Assembly (NCBI GenBank): GCA_964492245.1
Contig: CAZBJJ010000002.1
Coordinates: forward strand, 1-64,000
Direction: 5' to 3'
Length of the DNA stretch: 64,000 nt
From: CAZBJJ01 sp964492245
Lineage (GTDB): Bacteria; Spirochaetota; Spirochaetia; Treponematales; Breznakiellaceae
Part shown: positions 34,338 through 41,180 of the stretch, in pieces
Layout: the number at the start of each line of letters is the position of its first letter
Position numbering within the stretch: the stretch's first letter is position 1
The notes under the pieces: generated by a model
Seen by the model: the letters and a program-made list of their open reading frames with translations, nothing else
Database searches by the model: none
Told to the model about the DNA's origin: nothing
Made by a program: the position numbers and the translations under genes

Positions 34338-35117
34338 ATGCTATTATTACCCTCATCCAATCCCGCTCCCTATGGTGGCCAAGCTAAATTGGCCGTTTTA
34401 ATTGATGCCGACAACACACAGCCCGCAATTATCGAGGGGCTTTTAGACGAGGTTGCCAAGTACGGTATTGCCAGTGTTAAGCGAATTTATGGGGATTGGA
34501 CCAGCACCAACTTGCGCTCTTGGAAAGAGCGCCTTCTTGAATATGCGGTACAGCCAATTCAGCAGTTTTCGTATACGAGTGGGAAAAACGCCACCGACAG
34601 TGCCATGATAATTGATGCCATGGACCTGCTGTACACCGATAGCCTCGATGGTTTTTGCATTGTCTCCAGCGATTCCGATTTTACCCGCCTTGCTGCCCGC
34701 CTGCGCGAAAGTGGCCGCACAGTATATGGCTTTGGCGAAAAAAAGACCCCCAAGGCCTTTGTCTCTGCCTGCGATAAATTCATCTATACCGAAATATTAA
34801 AGGACCAGCACGACGAAGGCGATGAGGGCGAAACCAAGGCCACCGCTAAAAAGCCCAAAGAATATAAGCCCGACCGGCGCACCTTTAACATGCTTCGCAA
34901 CGCCACCGACGATACCGCCGACGAAAGCGGTTGGGCCTACCTTGGCAGTGTTGGCCAAAATATCTCGAACCGCTCCAGCGAGTTTGATCCCCGCAATTAT
35001 GGCTTTAGAAAACTTGGCGACATGTTCCGCGCAATTCCCCAGTTCGAGTTAGAAGAAAGAGAGCAGCAGGGGGGCTCGGGCCGCCAGGTCTATATTCGAC
35101 TGCGAAAGAAAAAATAA
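34338..35117 (+). CDS. NYN-domain ribonuclease-like protein with C-terminal LOTUS/OST-HTH domain
   Basis: 259 residues. The NYN (PIN-like) domain covers about 14-160 with the acidic residues LIDADNTQP, KNATDSAMIIDAMDLLY and IVSSDSDFTRLAARLR that bind the metal. After a Lys/Glu-rich linker (160-185) a LOTUS-type winged helix follows (GWAYLGSVGQNISNR ... FDPRNYGFRKLGDMFRAIPQFEL). This bacterial NYN-LOTUS pairing is expected to bind and perhaps cut RNA. AAGGA precedes the ATG. Last ordinary gene before the accessory region. Confidence 0.88.
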   Translation: MLLLPSSNPAPYGGQAKLAVLIDADNTQPAIIEGLLDEVAKYGIASVKRIYGDWTSTNLRSWKERLLEYAVQPIQQFSYTSGKNATDSAMIIDAMDLLYTDSLDGFCIVSSDSDFTRLAARLRESGRTVYGFGEKKTPKAFVSACDKFIYTEILKDQHDEGDEGETKATAKKPKEYKPDRRTFNMLRNATDDTADESGWAYLGSVGQNISNRSSEFDPRNYGFRKLGDMFRAIPQFELEEREQQGGSGRQVYIRLRKKK

Positions 35118-35133
35118 GCCTTGGCGCCAAATA

Positions 35134-35748
35134 TTATTCGACATCCTCTGTCCCAAACACGATCGAGCGGTTTTTTTTATCTGAGTTTTTAGAAAAATAA
35201 AGCTCCGCTATTAAGGAAATGGCAAAGAGCAAAAAGAATACAAGGGCTATTATTGTTCGTAAAATATATATGGTAGAGATTATTATTTCGTTGGTCTTTT
35301 CTTTTATCGAAAGCAATGCCTCCTTTACCGAAAGTCTGTCCTCTGTTCTTTCCAGCTCTTTTATAGTGGTCAGTGCAAAAGAGGAAAAATTCCGGATTTT
35401 TGATTTTATTAAATTATTTAAGACCGATTGTATTGTGCCGCTGTCGCTTATTTCTAACGAGCTCTCTAAAATTGTTTTTATTTCTGATGTACCCATCTGT
35501 TTTTCGAAAATGCCGGGATACAATTCATTGGATTTAATTTCAAGGCCTTGAATCTGTCTATCTACAAAGGACGAATAATTGACTTTTATGATATTCATTA
35601 CAACAAGCAGTGCAGCAAAGACAACAATAAGAATTACATTTGCCCATACACTGTATTGTTTATGAGATTTAAGGGGTATTTTTTTTATTAAAAATAAATT
35701 TAATAAAAACAGCGATAAAATTGCAAAAAATAATAAATTAAAGATCAT
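35134..35748 (-). CDS. Unrecognised three-TM protein, third gene of accessory cassette
   Basis: 204 residues. TM helix at the N-terminus (about 3-21), a second at about 36-54, then a helical, charged, extracytoplasmic-looking region (55-160) with predicted coiled-coil character, and a third TM (about 163-187) followed by a basic/acidic cytoplasmic tail. It begins inside the stop codon of the upstream gene (ATGA), so translation is coupled. AT-rich compared with the housekeeping genes to its right in map order. No family recognised; the layout recalls sensor or receptor modules but that is only shape. Confidence 0.65.
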   Translation of the reverse strand: MIFNLLFFAILSLFLLNLFLIKKIPLKSHKQYSVWANVILIVVFAALLVVMNIIKVNYSSFVDRQIQGLEIKSNELYPGIFEKQMGTSEIKTILESSLEISDSGTIQSVLNNLIKSKIRNFSSFALTTIKELERTEDRLSVKEALLSIKEKTNEIIISTIYILRTIIALVFFLLFAISLIAELYFSKNSDKKNRSIVFGTEDVE

Positions 35749-36164
35749 TGGAAATCCTCGTTAATATAAATACTTGTCTTTTGAGGCTTTAAATTGCTTT
35801 TTAATGATGCGAAAAAAGAAAGTTTATAAACAAGCAATTCTTTGTATCGGTTTTCCATATTTAAGTCCTTTAAAAGAGCCTTAGTAAGCAATCGCCCACA
35901 GGGGGCCTGCATAAAAATTTTAAAGCTTTCCGGCCTAAACTCTTTGTTGTTTTTTCCAATGAGAATGCTATACTCGCGCTGCTTATCCTTCCAAGAAGAA
36001 AATAATCTTATTGATGGCTTTAAAAAAAGGAGGCTTAAAATAATTTGCGGAATGAGCAGTAAAAATGAAGACCTGTATAAAGGCAACATTAAAACTGCCA
36101 ATCCGCAAAATAGCAAGAGAAATGAATAGGTATTTAGAAAAATAAATCTAAATAGCTTAGGCAT
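35745..36164 (-). CDS. Unrecognised two-TM protein, second gene of accessory cassette
   Basis: 139 residues from ATG 36164, which overlaps the upstream stop by 8 nt; a longer reading from 36206 would lie inside the neighbour. Two hydrophobic helices (about 8-27 and 30-48: YSFLLLFCGLAVLMLPL, SFLLLIPQIILSLLFL), then a basic cytoplasmic segment rich in Lys/Arg (60-139). No known domain. The overlap on both ends shows that the three genes are made as one unit. Confidence 0.6.
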   Translation of the reverse strand: MPKLFRFIFLNTYSFLLLFCGLAVLMLPLYRSSFLLLIPQIILSLLFLKPSIRLFSSWKDKQREYSILIGKNNKEFRPESFKIFMQAPCGRLLTKALLKDLNMENRYKELLVYKLSFFASLKSNLKPQKTSIYINEDFQ

Positions 36165-36603
36165 TTCCAGTCTGTGCTGCAGTAATTGCCCTAAAGAAAG
36201 CATCAATTACTTTTTGGGCACCGGTTTCATCTACATTGGCAAGCATTACACGGGTGGTTTGTGTAAATGATTCATAATACAGATAAAAGGCAGGGCAGAA
36301 AATGCCACAGGTTGCCTCTTTAATATAACCTACTTCTTTAACGCTGCTTGGAAGCAAATACTTAACCGTTGTGCCTCGGTTGATACAATAACAATTGATA
36401 GTTTTTTTAACTTCGACAACGCGTTTATTGGTAATAACCAAATAGCCGTTAATGCTGGTTCCAAGTATTTTTGCAATTAGCTTTCTAATATTGCCAATTG
36501 CCACTGCAAATGGATTTGTGCTAGTTGCCCAAAGTTCGGCTTCAATCTCCATTACCAGCTCTTCTCCATCACCCAGGATTATACCTGATTTCAAATGTGC
36601 CAT
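36157..36603 (-). CDS. Possible bacterial PH-like domain protein, first gene of accessory cassette
   Basis: 148 residues. The central part (ELWATSTNPFAVAIGNIRKL ... INGYLVITNKRVVEVKK) resembles bacterial PH-type domains, in which 'YLVTNKRVI' is a typical strand-turn; the rest has four Cys (NCYCIN, ATCGIFCP). No signal peptide or TM helix. GAGGAG precedes the ATG, and a 19-bp inverted repeat lies 23 bp upstream of the start. With the two membrane proteins it forms an operon at the edge of a restriction/toxin region. Domain call is tentative. Confidence 0.55.
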   Translation of the reverse strand: MAHLKSGIILGDGEELVMEIEAELWATSTNPFAVAIGNIRKLIAKILGTSINGYLVITNKRVVEVKKTINCYCINRGTTVKYLLPSSVKEVGYIKEATCGIFCPAFYLYYESFTQTTRVMLANVDETGAQKVIDAFFRAITAAQTGNA

Positions 36604-36617
36604 AAAAACTCCTCTTG

Positions 36618-36623
36618 ATTATA
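36618..36623 (-). promoter_or_regulatory. -10 box of the three-gene cassette
   Basis: TATAAT on the minus strand, 14 bp before the ATG at 36603. The -35 region is occupied by the inverted repeat and has no good match. Confidence 0.4.
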
Positions 36624-36625
36624 AT

Positions 36626-36644
36626 TTAACGGCTAAGCCGTTAA
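36626..36644. promoter_or_regulatory. Operator-like inverted repeat upstream of PH-like gene
   Basis: TTAACGGCT-A-AGCCGTTAA, a perfect 9-bp inverted repeat about the central A at 36635. On the minus strand a TATAAT box (36623-36618) follows directly, so a protein bound here would cover the promoter spacer. Confidence 0.55.
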
Positions 36645-36713
36645 TGCCAAATAAAAAGATATAATTTTTAATATATCACCGAACTTTTATAATGTCCATA
36701 AAAAAAATACATA

Positions 36714-36733
36714 GTATACCGAAGCTTGCACCT
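36714..36733 (+). repeat. Left arm of 20-bp inverted repeat
   Basis: GTATACCGAAGCTTGCACCT. Its reverse complement occurs at 44601-44620 with one mismatch (19 of 20). The two arms enclose 7.9 kb with higBA, hsdRSM and the cotransporter gene. Confidence 0.7.
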
Positions 36734-36776
36734 AGCCCTGCGGCCACCTAGGTCCCTGTTAAAAGCCCCACATGAG

Positions 36777-36820
36777 TATTCCGGCCATAAACTGCCACAT
36801 TTAGCCGGAATAGGTGGCAG
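36777..36820. other. Overlapping hairpins with shared loop
   Basis: Stem A: TATTCCGGC (36777-36785) with GCCGGAATA (36804-36812). Stem B: CTGCCAC (36792-36798), in the loop of A, with GTGGCAG (36814-36820). Only 1 nt separates the two 3' strands, so both stems cannot form together easily; they look like alternatives, or like arms of a DNA recombination site. Confidence 0.6.
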
Positions 36821-36841
36821 AAAACTTCGGAATAATCATGA

Positions 36842-36875
36842 AAGCTCCTATAGTGATTACTTAAGGAGCTTTTTT
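36842..36875 (+). repeat. 34-bp direct repeat / terminator, copy 1
   Basis: AAGCTCCT, a 14-nt loop, AGGAGCTT and a T run: a rho-independent terminator shape. The identical 34 bp recur at 37623-37656, so the two copies bracket higBA with a period of 781 bp. Confidence 0.85.
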
Positions 36876-36968
36876 AAAAAATTTTACTCGAGAGAGAGAT
36901 TTCGAGGACAGGAAAAATAGGATTAGCATGATAAAACAAAATAAACGAGATCAGAATTATATTGTCGC

Positions 36969-36997
36969 TTGACGTTGATAACGTTCCGTGTTATTAT
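36969..36997 (+). promoter_or_regulatory. higBA promoter with operator
   Basis: TTGACG (36969-36974), 17-bp spacer, TATTAT (36992-36997). The inverted repeat ACGTT-GAT-AACGT (36972-36984) overlaps the -35 and spacer and is the likely HigA site for self-repression. The -10 ends 5 nt before the higB ATG. Confidence 0.65.
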
Positions 36998-37002
36998 GGG
37001 CT

Positions 37003-37284
37003 ATGATTGAATCCTTCAAAGATAAGGATACCCAAAAAATATGGGAAGAAATATATACTAAAAAATTCCCAAAAGATATTCAGCGCGTTGGATTAAGAAA
37101 GCTTATATTAATTCATAGGGCAAAAGATATAAATGATTTGAGGGTTCCTCCCGGAAATAGACTGGAACAATTATCTGGAAATAGAAAAGGGCAATACAGC
37201 ATCAGGCTAAATGATCAATGGAGGGTCTGCTTTTTTTGGAATAATGGATCTGCTAGCGAAGTTGAACTAGTAGATTATCACTAA
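37003..37284 (+). CDS. higB: HigB-type mRNA interferase toxin
   Basis: 93 residues from ATG 37003, matching the HigB/RelE family (MIESFKDKDTQKIWEE, then LRVPPGNRLEQLSGNRKGQYSIRLNDQWRVCFFW and the final EVELVDYH). Family members cut mRNA at the ribosome. Toxin first, antitoxin second is the usual higBA order. No Shine-Dalgarno lies before it. Flanked by identical terminator repeats, AT-rich, and next to a restriction locus: likely a mobile or stabilising module. Confidence 0.93.
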   Translation: MIESFKDKDTQKIWEEIYTKKFPKDIQRVGLRKLILIHRAKDINDLRVPPGNRLEQLSGNRKGQYSIRLNDQWRVCFFWNNGSASEVELVDYH

Positions 37285-37299
37285 GAATAGGAGAATGCT

Positions 37300-37593
37300 A
37301 TGGAAAGAATACCATCTATTACACCTGGAGAGATATTGGTAGAAGAATTCCTTGTGCCATTAAATATAACAGCGTATAGACTGGCAAAGGACACTAATGT
37401 TCCAGCCACAAGAATCTCTCAAATTATAAAAGGAAATCGTAAAATAACAGCAGATACAGCACTAAGGTTTGCAAAATATTTTGGAAACTCTGCCGATTTT
37501 TGGCTAGGTATCCAAGATGAATATGATTTACGAAAAGAAAAAAGAAAGATTGCGAAAGAGTTAGAAAAAATACCTAGTGTTAAAGCATCCTAA
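37300..37593 (+). CDS. higA: HigA-type antitoxin, HTH Xre family
   Basis: 97 residues. Begins with the family's TPGEILVEEFLVPLNITAYRLAKDTNVPATRISQIIKGNRKITADTALRFAKYFGNSADFWLG, a helix-turn-helix that binds the operator and neutralises HigB. AGGAGAATGCT lies before the ATG, 15 bp after higB. A Lys-rich C-terminal tail ends the protein. Expected to repress the promoter at 36969. Confidence 0.94.
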   Translation: MERIPSITPGEILVEEFLVPLNITAYRLAKDTNVPATRISQIIKGNRKITADTALRFAKYFGNSADFWLGIQDEYDLRKEKRKIAKELEKIPSVKAS

Positions 37594-37622
37594 TAGAGCA
37601 TTAGTAAAACCATTGAGACGAG

Positions 37623-37656
37623 AAGCTCCTATAGTGATTACTTAAGGAGCTTTTTT
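37623..37656 (+). terminator. 34-bp direct repeat / terminator, copy 2
   Basis: Same 34 bp as at 36842, here with eight T after the stem. Ends the higBA transcript 29 bp after the higA stop and separates it from hsdR. Confidence 0.85.
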
Positions 37657-37734
37657 TTAAGTAAAAATCTTGCTTGTGTTATCATTTTCTGTCGCTTATA
37701 CTTTTGGGGAATAAGGAGTTAGGGGCTTTGAGTA

Positions 37735-40700
37735 ATGAATAAGGAAAGCAAAATAGAAAAACAATTTATAGAGCAGCTTGAGGGCTTAAAATATACTCTT
37801 AGGCCAGATATTGTGGATAGAAATTCGCTGGATAAAAACTTTAGGCAAAAGTTTGAGTCTCTCAATCAGGTGAATTTGTCGGATGCTGAATTTTTACGCC
37901 TTAAAGAAGAAATTATAAATCCAGATGTTTTTGTGGCTTCTAAGTTTTTAAGAGAAAAGCAGTTTTTCCAGCGGGAAGACGGCACTCCTTTGCACTACTC
38001 TTTGGTGAATATAAAAGACTGGTGCAAAAACGACTTTGAAGTTGCAAGCCAGCTCCGTATGAATACGGAAAATAGTTTTCAAAGATATGATGTGATTATT
38101 CTTATCAATGGGCTACCCTTGGTGCAAATAGAACTAAAACGATTGGATATTTCGCCCCGAAAGGCGATGCAACAAATTGTGGATTATAAAAATGAAGTGG
38201 GCAGTGGCTATGGTAATTCCCTCTTTTGTTTTATGCAGCTATTTATTGTAAGTAATCAAACAAACACCTTTTATTTTGCCAATAATATAGAGAAGCATTT
38301 TCAGTTCAATGCCGAAGAACAATTTTTGCCTGTTTATCAATTTGCTGATATCGATAATAAAAAAATAACGAACTTGCATGATTTTTCCGAGAAGTTTTTA
38401 GCGAAGTGTAGCTTGGGCGAAATGATTAGCAAGTATATGGTTTTGGTGGAAACCGAGCAAAAAATATTGGTCATGCGGCCCTATCAAATGTATGCGGTAA
38501 AGGCTATTGACGACTGCGTGAATCAAAATAGAGGGAATGGTTTTGTTTGGCATACTACAGGAAGTGGGAAGACGCTCACCTCTTTTAAAGCGGCTACCTT
38601 ATTGAAAAATAATCCTGAGATAGAAAAATGTCTGTTTGTTGTAGATAGAAAAGATTTAGATAAGCAAACTCGCGAAGAGTTCAATAAGTTTCAGGAGGGA
38701 AGTGTAGAAGAAAACACCAATACCGAAAGTTTGGTTCGTCGTTTGCTTTCTATTAACTATTCCGATAAAATTATTGTGACTACGATTCAAAAACTGGCTT
38801 TGGCTTTGGATGGAGAATATAAGAAAAATTATAAAGAACGCTTAGAGCCTTTGCGAAACAAAAGAATGGTTTTTATTTTTGATGAATGCCACCGTTCCCA
38901 GTTTGGTGATAACCACAAAGCAATTAAAGAGTTTTTTCCAAACTCGCAGTTGTTTGGATTTACAGGGACTCCCATCTTTGATGAAAACGCTATTTATTGT
39001 GTTAGAGAGGGTGAAAACGCCTCGTTTAAAATAACGGAAGATGTATTTGAAAAGCAACTACATGCCTATACTATCACCCATGCAATAGAAGACAAAAATG
39101 TTTTACGATTTCATATTGATTATTTTAAAGCGGAGGGCAAGGGGCTCGTTGAGACAGGGCATGCCCTGTCTCAACGAGCGGTAGTAGAAGCAATTTTGGA
39201 AAAGCATGCTGCGGCAACAAATGCGCGAAAGTTTAACGCCCTTTTTGCCACTGCTTCTATAAATAATGCTATTGAATATTATAAGCTCTTTAAAGAAATT
39301 CAAATCCAAAATCAAGCAGAAAACGAAGCTTATATTCCATTGAACATTGCCTGTGTTTTTTCTCCGCCTTCTCAATTGATTGCCAAAGATGGGGATCAGA
39401 AAAGTCAAAAAAATGCTGCCGATATTAAACAACTGCAAGAAGATTTGGCTCAAGAAAAAGAAGACAATAAGCAAGAGCCAGAAAAAAAGAAAAAGGCCTT
39501 AATTGAAATTATCTCGGATTATAATGAACTTTTTAAAACGAATCATTCCATTGATGAGTTTGATCTGTACTATCAAGATGTGCAAAGTCGCATAAAAGAT
39601 CAGCAATACAGCAACAAGGATTATTCTGCTAAAAAGAAAATAGATATAACCATTGTCGTGGATATGCTACTGACTGGTTTTGATAGTAAATATTTAAACA
39701 CGCTCTATGTCGATAAAAATTTAAAACATCACGGTTTAATTCAGGCTTTTTCTCGAACCAATCGGGTCTTAAATGATACCAAACCCTATGGCAATATTTT
39801 AGATTTCCGTTTGCAGAAAAATGCTGTAGATGAAGCTATTGCTCTTTTTTCTGGAGAAGACAGTGAAAAGGCAAGAGAAATTTGGCTTGTCGATAGTGCC
39901 CCGGTGATGATAGAAAAATATGAAGAAGCGGTAAAAAAGCTGGGTGTTTTTATGCAAGAGCAAGGTTTGGTTTGCGAGCCTGAAGCTGTTTATAATGTTA
40001 AGGGAGATGCTGCACGGATTGCTTTTATAAAAAACTTTAAAGAAATACAGCGGATAAAAACTCAACTTGACCAATACACCGATTTAATGCCTGAGCAGGT
40101 CAAAACTATAAATAATATTTTGGCTCCAGAAAAGCTTTTGCAGTTCCGCAGTTCTTATATAGAAACAGCAAAGCAATTGCAAGATATTCGGCCAAAAGAG
40201 GATGGACCTTCAATCGAAGACATCGAAAACCTAGACTTTGAATTGGTTCTTTTTGCCTCCGCGATTATAGATTACGATTATATTATGAATCTTATTGCCG
40301 ATAACACGCAGAAAAAACCTGCCAAACAAAAGATGACCAAGGAGCAAATAAAGAGTCTTTTAAAATCGACTTCCAATTTAATGAACGAAGAAGAAGATTT
40401 GTCTGCCTTTATCGATCAGGTGGATTGGTCTGTTGGCCAAAACGTCAAAGAGGTAAAACAAAACTTTGATGCCTTCCTGGATGAAAAATTAAACCAAGAA
40501 ATTTTGGCTATTGCCAACACTCATGAACTTGATGTGAGTGAATTAAAATCCTTTGTCGATGGGATTATTGGTCGTATGATTTTTGATGGCGAAAAGCTTA
40601 CCGAACTTTTAAGTCCCTTGGATCTGGGTTGGAAAGAACGCGGTCAAAAAGAGTTGGCATTGATGAAAGATCTGGTCCCTCATCTAAAAAAACTGAGCCT

Positions 40701-40737
40701 AGGCCGAAGCATTAGTGGACTTGCTGCCTATGAATGA
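37735..40737 (+). CDS. hsdR: Type I restriction enzyme R subunit
   Basis: 1000 residues. N-terminal endonuclease domain with RYDVIILINGLPLVQIELKR (Asp and Glu-x-Lys of the PD-ExK site, about 122-141), helicase core with HTTGSGKTLTSFKAA (Walker A, near 275), IFDECHRSQFG (DEAD-type motif II), FGFTGTP (motif III), and the second RecA domain with DMLLTGFDSKYLNTLYVDKNL and LIQAFSRTNRV. It translocates DNA and cuts at unmodified targets. A perfect 36-bp palindrome (39144) lies in frame between motifs. The gene is AT-rich. Complete. Confidence 0.95.
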   Translation: MNKESKIEKQFIEQLEGLKYTLRPDIVDRNSLDKNFRQKFESLNQVNLSDAEFLRLKEEIINPDVFVASKFLREKQFFQREDGTPLHYSLVNIKDWCKNDFEVASQLRMNTENSFQRYDVIILINGLPLVQIELKRLDISPRKAMQQIVDYKNEVGSGYGNSLFCFMQLFIVSNQTNTFYFANNIEKHFQFNAEEQFLPVYQFADIDNKKITNLHDFSEKFLAKCSLGEMISKYMVLVETEQKILVMRPYQMYAVKAIDDCVNQNRGNGFVWHTTGSGKTLTSFKAATLLKNNPEIEKCLFVVDRKDLDKQTREEFNKFQEGSVEENTNTESLVRRLLSINYSDKIIVTTIQKLALALDGEYKKNYKERLEPLRNKRMVFIFDECHRSQFGDNHKAIKEFFPNSQLFGFTGTPIFDENAIYCVREGENASFKITEDVFEKQLHAYTITHAIEDKNVLRFHIDYFKAEGKGLVETGHALSQRAVVEAILEKHAAATNARKFNALFATASINNAIEYYKLFKEIQIQNQAENEAYIPLNIACVFSPPSQLIAKDGDQKSQKNAADIKQLQEDLAQEKEDNKQEPEKKKKALIEIISDYNELFKTNHSIDEFDLYYQDVQSRIKDQQYSNKDYSAKKKIDITIVVDMLLTGFDSKYLNTLYVDKNLKHHGLIQAFSRTNRVLNDTKPYGNILDFRLQKNAVDEAIALFSGEDSEKAREIWLVDSAPVMIEKYEEAVKKLGVFMQEQGLVCEPEAVYNVKGDAARIAFIKNFKEIQRIKTQLDQYTDLMPEQVKTINNILAPEKLLQFRSSYIETAKQLQDIRPKEDGPSIEDIENLDFELVLFASAIIDYDYIMNLIADNTQKKPAKQKMTKEQIKSLLKSTSNLMNEEEDLSAFIDQVDWSVGQNVKEVKQNFDAFLDEKLNQEILAIANTHELDVSELKSFVDGIIGRMIFDGEKLTELLSPLDLGWKERGQKELALMKDLVPHLKKLSLGRSISGLAAYE
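39144..39179. repeat. Perfect 36-bp palindrome inside hsdR
   Basis: Eighteen bases (GCTCGTTGAGACAGGGCA) followed by their exact reverse complement, without a loop, in frame in hsdR, encoding the segment around LVETGHALSQRA. Centre between 39161 and 39162. Perfect palindromes of this size are unexpected by chance and are unstable in many hosts. Confidence 0.95.
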
Positions 40738-40747
40738 TGGCAGATAC

Positions 40748-40774
40748 AAAACTGCTACAGAGCGTAGCAGTTTT
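40748..40774. other. Hairpin between hsdR and hsdS
   Basis: AAAACTGCTAC pairs with GTAGCAGTTTT around a 5-nt loop, 10 bp after the hsdR stop. The following TTTT is short, so it could be an attenuator or a partial terminator that lowers hsdS and hsdM output. Confidence 0.6.
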
Positions 40775-40808
40775 GCCATGGGAGAACTGCTTTTGAAGGA
40801 AATAGATA

Positions 40809-41097
40809 ATGACTAAGAAAAATACATTGATACCACGGCTTCGATTCCCTGAGTTTAAGNNNNNNNNNNNNNNNNNNNNNNNNNNNNNNNNNNNNNNNNN
40901 NNNNNNNNNNNNNNNNNNNNNNNNNNNNNNNNNNNNNNNNNNNNNNNNNNNNNNNNNNNGAACAACAACGCATTGCTTCTTGTCTTTCTTCTTTGGATGA
41001 ATTGATTGTAGCACAGGCTGAAAAAATAGAACAATTGAAAGAGCATAAAAAGGGGTTGATGCAGGGCTTATTTCCGGGCCAGGGATTGGAGCGGTAG
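40809..41097 (+). CDS. hsdS: Type I restriction specificity subunit, mostly inside a gap
   Basis: Only the ends are visible. The N-terminal 17 residues (TKKNTLIPRLRFPEFK) and, after 100 N (40860-40959), the C-terminal 45 (EQQRIASCLSSLDELIVAQAEKIEQLKEHKKGLMQGLF) match HsdS proteins, whose target-recognition domains would lie between. The two parts are out of frame across the nominal 100 bases, as expected for a gap of unknown length; a full gene needs about 1.2 kb. GAAGGA precedes ATG 40809. The recognition site cannot be inferred. Confidence 0.88.
40860..40959. other. Scaffold gap (100 N) replacing the hsdS recognition domains
   Basis: Exactly 100 N between conserved N- and C-terminal parts of hsdS. 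Loss of just the variable part of the gene suggests that several alleles or copies exist in the sampled population. Confidence 0.95.
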
Positions 41098-41098
41098 C

Positions 41099-41153
41099 CT
41101 TTTTTGCGAGAGCAAAAAAGCTTTAAGCGGAAAGCCCGATGCGCCAAAGGCGC
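41099..41153. other. Two hairpins between hsdS and hsdM
   Basis: CTTTTTTGC/GCAAAAAAG (41099-41120, loop GAGA) and GCGCC/GGCGC (41141-41153, loop AAA), in the 83 bp before hsdM. They may set relative expression of the two genes. Confidence 0.55.
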
Positions 41154-41180
41154 AGGCCCCCAAAAAAAGAAAAGGATAAA

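Larger units (their letters stand above)
36604..37002. other. 400-bp non-coding region dense in inverted repeats
   Basis: Between the divergent PH-like gene and higB. From left to right it holds an operator-like inverted repeat (36626), one arm of a long-distance inverted repeat (36714), two overlapping hairpins that exclude each other (36777-36820), a terminator-like direct repeat (36842) and the higB promoter/operator (36969). Open reading frames here are short and lack support. Also GCCACCT (36743-36749) can pair with AGGTGGC (36812-36818). Confidence 0.7.

Noticed and set aside
36777..36820. H-type pseudoknot, possibly a type III toxin-antitoxin RNA
   Set aside because: The linker between the two 3' strands is 1 nt and would have to cross a 9-bp stem; no tandem RNA repeats are present and the neighbouring toxin is clearly HigB.
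36726..36920. Small open reading frame in the 36.7-36.9 kb gap
   Set aside because: It runs through hairpins and the terminator repeat, has no ribosome site and an unlikely composition.
36842..37656. CRISPR array or integron attC sites
   Set aside because: Only two copies, 781 bp apart, with protein-coding DNA between; no cas genes and no attC core (GTTRRRY).
40809..41097. hsdS as a pseudogene by frameshift
   Set aside because: The frame change falls across a 100-N gap of unknown length, so it says nothing about the gene's integrity.
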